A DNA stretch of 64,000 nucleotides from Bryopsis sp. KO-2023 (Eukaryota; Chlorophyta; Ulvophyceae; Bryopsidales; Bryopsidaceae). The stretch is taken from the NCBI GenBank assembly GCA_030272585.1, contig BSYQ01000016.1:1116001-1180000 (forward strand), read 5' to 3'. Position numbers and translations under genes: made by a program. Of the stretch, positions 45,800 through 55,199 are shown piece after piece. The notes below the pieces were generated by a model that was not told the origin of the DNA, did no database searches, and saw nothing but the letters and a program-made list of their open reading frames with translations. Within the stretch, counting starts at the first letter, position 1. The number at the start of each line of letters is the position of its first letter.

Positions 45800-48700
45800 A
45801 TGAGTCAAGAAGAAGAACAAGAGGTACTTGCCTTAGAAGAAGGGTTTGTTCTGGAGGAAGTCAATGAGGACTCTCCAAGTGAAAGAACAGAGGGACCACA
45901 GTCCCCTAGCACTCTCAGGTCTGAAGTGACCAAAGAAGAGAAAGATGCTAGCCTGGGCAAAACCAGAAGAGTGACTGCTGATAAACCTGAAAAGTACCAG
46001 GGCAAAGTCCCGTGGCCAGAATTCCGTTTGGAGTTAGCCATGTACTTCAGGGCAGCAAAAGTCCCAAGAGAGGAGTGGGGAGTGATTGCACCTACTTTCC
46101 TCGGATCAAAACCCCGCCGACATTTATTGGCCAGGGTACCCAAGGAAGAACTCGAGGACGGGTCTTTATCTTGGGAAAAATTCTGCCAAGTCCTGGAAGA
46201 TGGCACATTTGGAGATCTTGCCACAGATTACTCCATAAATAATGCCCTTACTTCCTGCAAGGATCATATTGACCAGAAGGTCGATACTCCTGGCTTCGTA
46301 CGCTTTGTGGATGCTCACTTAGCAATGCGAAAAGAGCCAATGGACGACACTACCAAGTGTTGGATCCTTCTGAGGGGCCTCCATCCACACTTGTGCAAAC
46401 AAGTGGAGACTGATACACTTGGTCGGGAATGGAGAAGCTACTCAGCCTTGCGAACGTATGTGTTGGCTAAAGCCCCGGGTCACGATGCTCGTTTTCCGTT
46501 GAAAACTACGGACCGGAAGGCTAAAAAGAGAGGTATGGAAACTACCTTCTCAGATCCAGCCAAAGGAAGTAAGAAGAGGCATCAGCCTAAGCAACCAAGG
46601 CTCAAAGCTCAAAGTGGCACTCAGCCCTCACGAAGACCGGTGGTACGGTTGACCGAGAGTGAGAGGGAGGCTCGCAAGAAAGCTGGCTTATGCTGGTTCT
46701 GTGGGGAACCATGGGCAAGAGGCCATAAGTGTGGTCAGTCGAAAAAGGTGAACCTCAGTTCTTGTGAAGTCCCACTTGAGTGGACACAATTGAGAGATCA
46801 GAAGAATCTGAATCCACATTCCACAATTGACCCAATGGACATTGATTGTGATGCTTTTCTTGCACCAATCTTGACCAGAAGTCAAAAGAGTGAAGAAATG
46901 AAATCTTCTGTGGAATTTAGGGATGAGAGAGAAGATTCTCACCAAGGAATTACAAGGGCGGAGTTCCAACGTCTTGAGACACTTTCAGGCCGCGTATTTA
47001 CGTTGGATGGGTGTTCGGATGTGAACAGTGCCTTATGTAATACATTTTGCACACCTTCTGAATTTCTGGAAAGAGATTTAGGTGGACAGCATGTGTGGTT
47101 GAATCCTCCTTTCAAGGATATCAACAAATATCTCGATCACTATCTTCTCGCAAAGAAGAGATCTCCCCATGATACTTCTTGTTGCATTCTTGTTCCAGCA
47201 AGGTCTAAAGAGTTGCATCCAGCCTTGACCTCAATGAGATTGATTGCACAATACAAGAAGGGAACAGTTTTATTCACAGCCAAAAAGGGGAAAAGTCGGA
47301 AAAGACTTCCTGGCATTCCTTGGCCCGTGAATGTGTTCTATGATCCACCCGTACCCAAAATGCCAGAGGAAGAAACAGAGCTTCTCATGCAAGATAAGCT
47401 TGCAATGCATTTTGAGGGCCTCTTGAGTGGAATCCCAGCCCATTGTCTTTTGGACTCAGGAGCTAAAGGATTAGCCTTCCTATCCAAACAGTTTTGTGAA
47501 CAAAATGGGATAGCTTATCGAGCTACCGTTGGATCACAGGCTGAGTTGGCAAATGGGGATAATATTGATATAATGGGAGAGACAAAGATCACACTGAAAA
47601 TTCAAGGCTATCGCGAGAAGCTTGATTGTTTGGTGTTGGATCTTCTAGATCGGTTTGATATTATACTTGGTGATACGTGGTTGCAGAAGCGTAAAGCGGT
47701 TTTAGACTTCTTTGAAAAGAAGTGCGCTTTAACGACTTCATCCCATCAACGAATATTGCTTCGTCAGGGATTATTACCCAAAGCTACGGGTAAAGATATT
47801 CCCCAAAAACAGGTTGCATCTCTACTCTCGATACCACAGGTGAAAAGGAAGTTGAAAGATACTTCAATAAAACCTATTTTGTTGGTAGTTCGTGAGATGG
47901 AAGAGATATCATCCCATCTGAAATTGGCGGATGAAACGAGTGAATCAGACAAAGTTCCAGAGGAGCAAATGGAAGCTCTGTTGAAGGACTTTGATGATTT
48001 GTTTATTTCTGGTTTGGCGGAATATCCTCCTGAAAGGGCAGTGGCAGCGGATATCCCTTTGGTCGAGGGAACGCGTCCGGTCAATAGACCCTTATTTAGA
48101 TACACCCCTGCTGAAAGGAAAGAGATAGAGGACCAGTTGTCCGAACTCTTATCCAAAAAATTAATTCAGCCGAGTGCTAGTCCATGGGGCGCTCCGGTCC
48201 TCTTTGTTCCTAAAAAGGATGGAGGTTTCCGGATGTGCATTGACTATACGGGTTTAAATAAAGTAACTATCAAGAATCAGTTCCCGATCCCGCGGATTGC
48301 TGACCTTCTTGATCAGTTACAAGGCGCGAGATGCTTCACATCTCTTGACCTCAGAGCCGGTTATTGGCAAATGAGAGATCATGTGTTTCAAGGAATGATA
48401 GGCAAATATGTCTTGATTTACCTTGATGACCTTTTGATTTACTCAAAAACACCAGAGGACCATGTGGCCCATGTACGAGCCGTGATGCAAAGATTAAGAG
48501 AACATAAATTGTTCCTTAAGAAGTCCAAATGTGACTTTAACAAAACAGAGTTACATTACCTTGGCTTCATTGTAGGTCGCAAAGGTATCTCTGTAGACCC
48601 TCGAAAAACGAATAAAGTACGAGAATGGCCTCGTCCACAAGGGGTACACGATTTGAGATCGTTCCTCGGGCTTGCCAATTATTTTCGTAAGTTCGTCCAG

Positions 48701-50785
48701 GGTTATTCTTCTTTGGCATCACCTCTCACTGATTTGCTTAAAAAGCAACAGACATGGGATTGGACTCCAGCTTGTGAGGCCGCTTTTGAGGGGGTGAAGA
48801 AGGCATTAACAGAAGCACCTTGCTTGGCTATGCCGGATTTTACCAAACCCTTTGAAGTAATTACGGATGCTTCTAACAATGCAATAGGGGCAGTTCTCCT
48901 TCAAGAGGGACATCCCATTGCATATGAGAGTAGAAAGCTTACCGGCCCACAACTGAATTGGTCTACAAGTGATCAAGAAATGTATGCTACAGTTTATGCA
49001 CTTCAACTATGGAGATGCTACTTGGCTGATAGCAAATTCAAAGTAATCACAGACCATAGTCCAAACACATTTTTTCATTCCCAATCGACCTTGAATCGAC
49101 GGCAGGTTCGCTGGTTAGCATTACTCCATGAATTCCAATTTGAATGGGAGTATAGACCGGGACGGGTAAACGTGGCTGATCCCTTGTCGCGGATACCGTC
49201 TTGCTCACCATCTATTGGAGTATTATGCGAGACCGGGAGATCACGTGGCTTGGTTTCTAGCCGGCGGGACTCTGTGGACCCATCTCCGCCTCAGGGTTAT
49301 TATACCCAGTTGATAGATAGGTTGACTGAAGGGTACACTAAGGACCCTTGGTATGACACACTGGAAGCTGCCCAGGTGTTACAATATCAAGATGGTTACT
49401 GGTGGAATGGTAATGTGCTGGCTGTACCAAATTTTGGAACATTGAGACAGGATATAATCCATGATTGCCATAGTACAGTCTATAGTGGACACTTTGGTGT
49501 GGCTAAGACTTTACGGCAAATCAAGAGACATTTCTGGTGGCCTCAGATGGAGGACCATATCAGATCATATGTGCAAGGATGTGATTCATGCCAAAGGCAC
49601 AAGGGTAGGCGAAGAAAGCCTCAAGGTCCCCTAAAACCCTTGTCTATTCCGAATGCACAATGGGAAAATGTTTCGATGGATTTTGTCACTCACCTCCCAT
49701 CATCTAATGGAGCAGGTTATGATGCAATCCTTGTCTTTGTGGACATGTTAACTAAAATGGTACATCTCGCTGCAACTCGAACGGATTGTGGTGCAGCTGA
49801 AGCAGCAAATCTCTTTGTGAACCATGTTTTCAAAGCTCATGGCATGCCAAAGAAATTGGTCACAGATAGAGATCCAAGATTTGTCTCACACTTCTTTAGG
49901 GAGTTGTGTGATAAATGGGAAATCAGTCAAGCCCTTTCTTCGGCTTATCATCCAGAAACAGATGGGCAAACCGAAGCGATGAACAAAGTGATGCAAGATA
50001 CTCTTCGCCACTTTGTGGGGCCTTCCCAAAGAAATTGGGCTGATTTATTACCGGTTGTTGAGTTTGCAATAAATAACTCAAGATCAGAAGCAACTGGAGA
50101 AACACCCTTCTTCCTGAACTATGGAAAAGATCCATGGACAGCATTGACTGCTCAGATCCCTAGAAAAGGACCAAAGCAGGTCGCTGTACCAGAAGTTCAG
50201 AAAATGACGAGTGAAATCCGAGAAGGGATTGTTGAGGCAAAGAAACGCCTTCAGGCGGCTCAGCAACGCTATAAAGCTCAAGCTGATCGTCACCGGGCTC
50301 CTGTAGAGATCAAGGTTGGAGACCTTGTTCTCCTTGATGCAAGGAACTTAAGGTTAAAGCATCCAGGATCGCGGAAATTAACGCCGAAATGGGTAGGACC
50401 TTTCCCTATCGAGCGTCAAATAAATGAGGTTGCTTTCAAAATAAAGCTTCCCGATACTTTGCCCATACATCCGGTGTTCCATGCTTCACTCTTGAAGCCA
50501 TATTGGGCTAAAGGAACTGTGCAACCCCCGCCACCTATCGAGATTGAAGGTGACTTGGAATGGGAGGTTGAGCGCATTCTTGATCGCAGAGAGCGACGTA
50601 GGGGCAAGAAATGCTACACAGAATTCCTAGTGAAATGGGTTGGATACGGTCATGAGCACAACTCATGGGAACCGGAACAGAATGTCGTGCACGCGCGAGA
50701 ATTGGTTGACGAGTTTCACCAATCTCAAGCACAATCGATTGTACCACCTCGCACGATCCGAAGGAGATCACAAGCGAAGGTTTGA
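45800..50785 (+). CDS. Ty3/Gypsy Gag-Pol polyprotein with methyltransferase-like insert and RT deletion (1661 aa)
   Basis: ATG at 45800; one frame to the TGA at 50783-50785. Order: Gag capsid-like region (about 55-235); zinc knuckle CWFCGEPWARGHKC (298-311); an extra domain resembling phage-type N6-adenine methyltransferase (about 395-510, with FTLDGCSD near 400, VWLNPPF at 432-438 and CILVPARS near 462-469); retropepsin (DSG at 552-554, later ILG); reverse transcriptase (RMCIDYTGLN, YLDD at 874-877); RNase H (ITDAS, DQE, ITDH, VADPLSR); integrase (HHCC finger, then D, D and E in MDFVTHLP, TDRDPRF and DGQTEAMN); GPF module (KWVGPFPIE, HPVFHASLLKPY); chromodomain (VERILDRR to SWEPEQN). Between GYWQM (854-858) and YLDD only 15 residues remain, so about 38 residues including the usual PFGLTNAPATFQ motif are gone in frame; this copy's RT is probably dead. 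Confidence 0.95.
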   Translation: MSQEEEQEVLALEEGFVLEEVNEDSPSERTEGPQSPSTLRSEVTKEEKDASLGKTRRVTADKPEKYQGKVPWPEFRLELAMYFRAAKVPREEWGVIAPTFLGSKPRRHLLARVPKEELEDGSLSWEKFCQVLEDGTFGDLATDYSINNALTSCKDHIDQKVDTPGFVRFVDAHLAMRKEPMDDTTKCWILLRGLHPHLCKQVETDTLGREWRSYSALRTYVLAKAPGHDARFPLKTTDRKAKKRGMETTFSDPAKGSKKRHQPKQPRLKAQSGTQPSRRPVVRLTESEREARKKAGLCWFCGEPWARGHKCGQSKKVNLSSCEVPLEWTQLRDQKNLNPHSTIDPMDIDCDAFLAPILTRSQKSEEMKSSVEFRDEREDSHQGITRAEFQRLETLSGRVFTLDGCSDVNSALCNTFCTPSEFLERDLGGQHVWLNPPFKDINKYLDHYLLAKKRSPHDTSCCILVPARSKELHPALTSMRLIAQYKKGTVLFTAKKGKSRKRLPGIPWPVNVFYDPPVPKMPEEETELLMQDKLAMHFEGLLSGIPAHCLLDSGAKGLAFLSKQFCEQNGIAYRATVGSQAELANGDNIDIMGETKITLKIQGYREKLDCLVLDLLDRFDIILGDTWLQKRKAVLDFFEKKCALTTSSHQRILLRQGLLPKATGKDIPQKQVASLLSIPQVKRKLKDTSIKPILLVVREMEEISSHLKLADETSESDKVPEEQMEALLKDFDDLFISGLAEYPPERAVAADIPLVEGTRPVNRPLFRYTPAERKEIEDQLSELLSKKLIQPSASPWGAPVLFVPKKDGGFRMCIDYTGLNKVTIKNQFPIPRIADLLDQLQGARCFTSLDLRAGYWQMRDHVFQGMIGKYVLIYLDDLLIYSKTPEDHVAHVRAVMQRLREHKLFLKKSKCDFNKTELHYLGFIVGRKGISVDPRKTNKVREWPRPQGVHDLRSFLGLANYFRKFVQGYSSLASPLTDLLKKQQTWDWTPACEAAFEGVKKALTEAPCLAMPDFTKPFEVITDASNNAIGAVLLQEGHPIAYESRKLTGPQLNWSTSDQEMYATVYALQLWRCYLADSKFKVITDHSPNTFFHSQSTLNRRQVRWLALLHEFQFEWEYRPGRVNVADPLSRIPSCSPSIGVLCETGRSRGLVSSRRDSVDPSPPQGYYTQLIDRLTEGYTKDPWYDTLEAAQVLQYQDGYWWNGNVLAVPNFGTLRQDIIHDCHSTVYSGHFGVAKTLRQIKRHFWWPQMEDHIRSYVQGCDSCQRHKGRRRKPQGPLKPLSIPNAQWENVSMDFVTHLPSSNGAGYDAILVFVDMLTKMVHLAATRTDCGAAEAANLFVNHVFKAHGMPKKLVTDRDPRFVSHFFRELCDKWEISQALSSAYHPETDGQTEAMNKVMQDTLRHFVGPSQRNWADLLPVVEFAINNSRSEATGETPFFLNYGKDPWTALTAQIPRKGPKQVAVPEVQKMTSEIREGIVEAKKRLQAAQQRYKAQADRHRAPVEIKVGDLVLLDARNLRLKHPGSRKLTPKWVGPFPIERQINEVAFKIKLPDTLPIHPVFHASLLKPYWAKGTVQPPPPIEIEGDLEWEVERILDRRERRRGKKCYTEFLVKWVGYGHEHNSWEPEQNVVHARELVDEFHQSQAQSIVPPRTIRRRSQAKV

Positions 50786-50931
50786 GACATCATATCACAG
50801 TTGGCCACTGGATGATGATGATCTCCTCTCTTAAAATAGTGTAACTACTAGACACTATCATTTGTATGATGCCTATCATGCATTTGATTCCTAGTGAACC
50901 CGAGGCGGCTTCACATCTAAGGAGGGGGCAC
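50786..50931 (+). other. Ty3/Gypsy 3' untranslated region and polypurine tract
   Basis: Short non-coding stretch ending in AAGGAGGGGGCAC (50919-50931) next to the 3' LTR. Confidence 0.8.
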
Positions 50932-51167
50932 TGTTACAAGTGATCACCGAGATGTCTAGTAAGCATTAGCTAGAGCTACAGACTAGCTACGGGCACTAGT
51001 GATAGCCTAGTCAGAGCTTAAGGTCCATAGGATCCCAATAGGAGATCCTATAGCTCAAGAACCCTGGTGCCTCGCCCTAATGACATTAGTCAAGGGTCCC
51101 ATCAATGAGTGGGGGTTTGATGGGTTAAGGAGGCTTCGAGGGAGGGTTCTGGGAGGTTTTTGTAACA
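50932..51167 (+). repeat. 3' LTR of Ty3/Gypsy (236 bp)
   Basis: Same as the 5' LTR; followed by the TSD cttcc (51168-51172) and the rest of the 5S gene. Confidence 0.95.
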
Positions 51168-51323
51168 CTTCCGAACTCGCCAATCAAGCACGATTGGGGC
51201 CGATCAGTACCGAGATCAGGGATGTCTCAGGAAATCCGGCGGGGGCAACTTGATTGTTTTTGTTTTCCTCCGAAAACGACATGTGTTTGGTTTCGTAAGT
51301 GGGTATTCTCCCCCCACTTCGCG

Positions 51324-51397
51324 GCGTTGCTAGTCCAACGGTTAGGATACTTGCCTTCCAAGCAAGGGACAACCGGGCTCGACTCCCGGACAACGCA
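51324..51397 (+). tRNA. tRNA-Gly(UCC), unit 5
   Basis: Same sequence as unit 0. Confidence 0.95.
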
Positions 51398-51453
51398 TCA
51401 AATAAATATTAGTCGATACGTGGGGACTCGAGCCCCTCCGAAAAAAGAACCCT

Positions 51454-51526
51454 TTCCGTCGCCGGGACTCGAACCCGGGTCTTGTGGGTGAGAGCCACAT
51501 GTCCTGACCACCTAGACTACGACGGA
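51454..51526 (-). tRNA. tRNA-Glu(CUC), unit 5, D-loop variant
   Basis: As in unit 0 except one D-loop base (gene strand GGTCAGG in place of GGTTAGG), shared with unit 6. Confidence 0.95.
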
Positions 51527-52827
51527 AGGTGGAGGACGTAGACAGGGAAGGAATTTTCGATAGGGATCGGGACGGTCCCTGCCGCGAATCCATCGGAGCA
51601 GCGGTCGGAAAGTTACGGAGCGTTGTAGAGTTTGGAAGGTAGCGGGAAGCCACGGAACGCAAGTGCCCTCGCGCACGGGAAGGAGGTTGCCCCAAGAGTT
51701 GCGGAGGGTGTTCGGTCGTCGTGAGGAGTGGTTTTGAGTTTTTTCATCGTTGCGACTTTCGGGTGTTGAGATTTCGATGTACTAGGGATAAATTAATAAT
51801 GACCGATTTTGTTTCCCGGATCGTCGTGTGAAAAAAGTCGCTCGTTTTTCACGGGTTTTTGTGTTTTTTTGAAGTTTCCAACTTTTTTTCGTGTTTTATC
51901 GAAGAGATCGATTTTCTTCTTTTTCTAGCAAACTTTCTAGTTTTTGAAACAATTTTTTTATACCCATTTTCTTTTTCTAAAAAAGATAATCAACCTGTTT
52001 TTTCCGGTTTTTTTTTTGTACTTTATCTTCGGTCGGTTTTTTTCTCTTTCGTTCCTTTCGAAAAGAATCTTTTTCTTTTCTCGTTTATTCTACCATGGAA
52101 TCGAAAACATTTCTTTCGACCTTTCTCATCCTTTTTTCCTCCCTCTTTTTTTTTGTCCCCCCTCTCGCTTGGTCGATTTTTTTCCAACCCTCTCTCCCTT
52201 TTTTCTCCCGAGAAAGATCATGCTGATAATCCCAAATTACTTGATCGAATCATCTAGCAAGGCCGCGCTTGAACCCAGGAACGCCACCAACACCCCACGA
52301 TCGGAGCACTCCGTCGCCACACACACAAAAAAAGAAACGCAACTCCTCCCAAGTCCTTTCGTTGCAGCACGGACGCGCTCGCCTGCGCGCTGACTCACCC
52401 ACCACACACACACACACACACACGCCCACCCTTCCACGCTGTCCCCGTCGCACGATCCCCCGCTGGCGCTCTCCCACGTGCTGACCCGCACACGTTCACC
52501 CACCCACGTGCGCAAACATGCTCACCCAGACGCTCGCCCTCACTGGCGCACACTCAGCCATTCGTGGGAAGTCGAACCACGTCGCCAATCCTAACCCAAA
52601 AAAGGACAATCCCTCCAAATCAGCTCGATTTCAACGAACCCAAACCAAACCACCAAACCAAAAATTACATGCACAGAAGCCCACAACCAAAAGTATAACG
52701 TTTTAATGCATTGTTGATCCATTCTTAAAAAACGATTCAATGAGAAAAGCACGAACCACCGAAAGAACAAATTCCTCGTGAGCCCGCAAAACGGCTACAA
52801 AAGCCCCCGCCGGCGACATCCAAACGT

Positions 52828-53914
52828 GTTGCCCTCATACCATCGTGAATACATGCGATCCCTTCCGAACTCGCCAATCAAGCACGATTGGGGCCGATCA
52901 GTACCGAGATCAGGGATGTCTCAGGAAATCCGGCGGGGGCAACTTGATTGTTTTTCATTTTGGAGGTCTGGGTGTGGTTGATGAACGAGTACAAAAGCCC
53001 CTACCGGCGGCATCCATACGTGTTGCCCTCACACCATCGTGAATACATGCGATCCCTTCCGAACTCGTCAATCAAGCACGATTGGGGCCGATCAGTACCG
53101 AGATCAGGGATGTCTCAGGAAATCCGGCGGGGGCAACTTGATTGTTTTTCATTTTGGAGGTCTGGGTGTGATTGATGAACGAGTACAAAAGCCCCTACCG
53201 GCGGCATCCATACGTGTTGCCCTCATACCATCGTGAATACATGCGATCCCTTCCAAACTCGCCAATTAAACACGATTGGGGCCGATCAGTACCGAGATCA
53301 GGGATGTCTCAGGAAATCCGGCGGGGGCAACTTGATTGTTTTTCATTTTGGAGGTCTGGGTGGGGTTGATGGACGAGTACAAAAGCCCCCGACGAGGGAA
53401 TCCAAACGTGTTGCCCTCATACCATCGTGAATACATGCGATCCCTTCCGAACTCGCCAATTAAGCACGATTGGGGCCGATCAGTACCGAGATCAGGGATG
53501 TCTCAGGAAATCCGGCGGGGGCAACTTGATTGTTTTTCATTTTGGAGGTCTGTGTGGGGTTGATGGACGAGTACAAAAGCCCCCGACGAGGGAATCCATA
53601 CGTGTTGCCCTCATACCATCGTGAATACATGCGATCCCTTCCGAACTCGCCAATCAAGCACGATTGGGGCCGATCAGTACCGAGATCAGGGGTGTCTCAG
53701 GAAATCCGGCGGGGGCAACTTGATTGTTTTTCATTTTGGAGGTCTGTGTGGGGTTGATGGACGAGTACAAAAGCCCCCGACGAGGGAATCCAAACGTGTT
53801 GCCCTCATACCATCGTGAATACATGCGATCCCTTCCGAACTCGCCAATCAAGCACGATTGGGGCCGATCAGTATCGAGATCAGGGATGTCTCAGGAAATC
53901 CGGCGGGGGCAACT
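52828..53914 (+). rRNA. 5S: 5S rRNA gene array, 6 copies (unit 6)
   Basis: Gene starts at 52828 and every 194 bp through 53798. This array has more private base changes than the others (cacaccatcg, actcgtcaatc, caattaaa, ggggtgtc, gtatcgag), as expected at the edge of a tandem array where homogenisation is weaker. Confidence 0.93.
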
Positions 53915-53987
53915 TGATTGTTTTTGTTTTCCTCCGAAAACGACATGTGTTTGGTTTCGTAAGTGGGTATTCTCCCCCCACTTCGCG

Positions 53988-54061
53988 GCGTTGCTAGTCC
54001 AACGGTTAGGATACTTGCCTTCCAAGCAAGGGACAACCGGGCTCGACTCCCGGACAACGCA
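53988..54061 (+). tRNA. tRNA-Gly(UCC), unit 6
   Basis: Same sequence as unit 0. Confidence 0.95.
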
Positions 54062-54117
54062 TCAAATAAATATTAGTCGATACGTGGGGACTCGAGCCCC
54101 TCCGAAAAAAGAACCCT

Positions 54118-54190
54118 TTCCGTCGCCGGGACTCGAACCCGGGTCTTGTGGGTGAGAGCCACATGTCCTGACCACCTAGACTACGACGGA
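54118..54190 (-). tRNA. tRNA-Glu(CUC), unit 6, D-loop variant
   Basis: Same D-loop variant as in unit 5. Confidence 0.95.
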
Positions 54191-54192
54191 AG

Positions 54193-54621
54193 GTGGAGGA
54201 CGTAGACAGGGAAGGAATTTTCGATAGGGATCGGGACGGTCCCTGCCGCGAATCCATCGGAGCAGCGGTCGGAAAGTTACGGAGCGTTGTAGAGTTTGGA
54301 AGGTAGCGGGAAGCCACGGAACGCAAGTGCCCTCGCGCACGGGAAGGAGGTTGCCCCAAGAGTTGCGGAGGGTGTTCGGTCGTCGTGAGGAGTGGTTTTG
54401 AGTTTTTTCATCGTTGCGACTTTCGGGTGTTGAGATTTCGATGTACTAGGGATAAATTAATAATGACCGATTTTGTTTCCCGGATCGTCGTGTGAAAAAA
54501 GTCGCTCGTTTTTCACGGGTTTTTGTGTTTTTTTGAAGTTTCCAACTTTTTTTCGTGTTTTATCGAAGAGATCGATTTTCTTCTTTTTCTAGCAAACTTT
54601 CTAGTTTTTGAAACAATTTTT
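54193..54621 (+). repeat. Truncated Pol III repeat unit 7
   Basis: Follows the unit sequence to ctagtttttgaaacaattttt and then departs. This is the right border of the higher-order repeat, in a T-run. Confidence 0.9.
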
Positions 54622-54863
54622 CATTCTGAAAAGGAAACAAGCAACAAGGATTCGCTTTTTTTCTTGTGGGGTTGATTGCCTGATGTTGGGTAATCTTATC
54701 GAAACGGGCGCAACATTCGTTGTGTTGTGTTATTTGCTTGCATGGTTGGAAGTGTCTGTTAAGATTCTAATGGGGCAACTGTACGTTGTGGAGATTATGC
54801 TCATCTTTGATGGAACCTTTTATGCTCCTCTCCCGTTTTTTTTTTTTTTTTGTGTGTGTGTAG

Positions 54864-55199
54864 GTGGAAACCCGTCCGGAGTTCATGCAAGGGGAGTGTC
54901 GCGACACATTTATGGATGTCCGGGATCTGCCAGTGACCGCCATTCTGCCAAGCTGCCTCAAGAGAGGAAAACAGGAACAGGTCTCTCAACTGGGCCGAAC
55001 AAAACTGACTGAGACTATAATCTCAGTGAAGTCTCCCTCACACAAAGCTTCCACCAGACCAACAAACACATCCACTGTAGCCCTGCAACTTTTTTTTAGT
55101 TACACCATCATTGAACATTTCGAGGAAGTATCTGTGCGCAAGAGACCATCGCTTGCGTTTGGATTCCACATGTGCGTGCACACTCTGGCTCCATCTTAG
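54864..55199 (+). CDS. Possible terminal exon of an unidentified gene
   Basis: A strong acceptor (T12 run, then gtgtgtgtgtag) is followed at 54864 by an open frame of 111 codons beginning VETRPEFMQGECRDTFMDVRD and ending at TAG (55197-55199). The first 50 residues look protein-like; the rest is less convincing. If real, its upstream exons would be displaced by or lie beyond the Pol III array, or within 54622-54850. I do not recognise the product. Confidence 0.3.
   Translation: METRPEFMQGECRDTFMDVRDLPVTAILPSCLKRGKQEQVSQLGRTKLTETIISVKSPSHKASTRPTNTSTVALQLFFSYTIIEHFEEVSVRKRPSLAFGFHMCVHTLAPS

Larger units (their letters stand above)
45213..51167 (+). mobile_element. Ty3/Gypsy chromovirus (5955 bp)
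   Basis: Identical-looking 236-bp LTRs (TGTTACAAGT...TTTTTGTAACA), TSD cttcc, primer binding site TGGTTTCGGAGCCAGG at 45451-45466, polypurine tract at 50919-50931 and a single long Gag-Pol frame. The LTR identity indicates a very recent insertion. The 350-bp leader (45449-45799) holds no gene. Confidence 0.96.
45174..51250 (+). pseudogene. 5S: 5S rRNA gene split by a Ty3/Gypsy insertion
   Basis: The 5' 39 nt are at 45174-45212 and the 3' 78 nt at 51173-51250, with cttcc duplicated (45208-45212 and 51168-51172). The break falls in the GATCCCTTCC part of loop C, upstream of the A-box-like internal promoter, which remains intact in the 3' piece. Confidence 0.95.
41935..51528 (+). repeat. Pol III repeat unit 5, interrupted by Ty3/Gypsy
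   Basis: Unit sequence runs 41935-45212 and resumes at 51168. Without the 5955-bp element and its duplicated TSD it would hold eleven 5S genes and one tRNA pair. Confidence 0.92.
51529..54192 (+). repeat. Pol III repeat unit 6 (2664 bp)
   Basis: Shorter than unit 1 by exactly 6 x 194 bp. Private variants include gccaccaacacc in the spacer near 52285; gccgcgaatcc in the spacer start is shared with the truncated unit 7. Confidence 0.93.
8805..54621 (+). repeat. Higher-order tandem repeat of 5S rRNA, tRNA-Gly and tRNA-Glu genes
   Basis: Units begin at gtggaggacgtag (24683, 28511, 32339, 37137, 41935, 51529, 54193) and are near-identical apart from the number of 194-bp 5S repeats. Each runs: 1299-bp unit spacer, 5S array, tRNA-Gly(UCC) on plus, tRNA-Glu(CUC) on minus. 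Lengths without insertions are 3828, 3828, 4798, 4798 and 2664 bp, i.e. steps of 5 x 194 and 6 x 194. The array is broken by the gag array on the left, by the 14.1-kb LTR element at 10566-24682 and by the Ty3/Gypsy element at 45213-51167. It ends at 54621 within a unit spacer. Confidence 0.95.
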
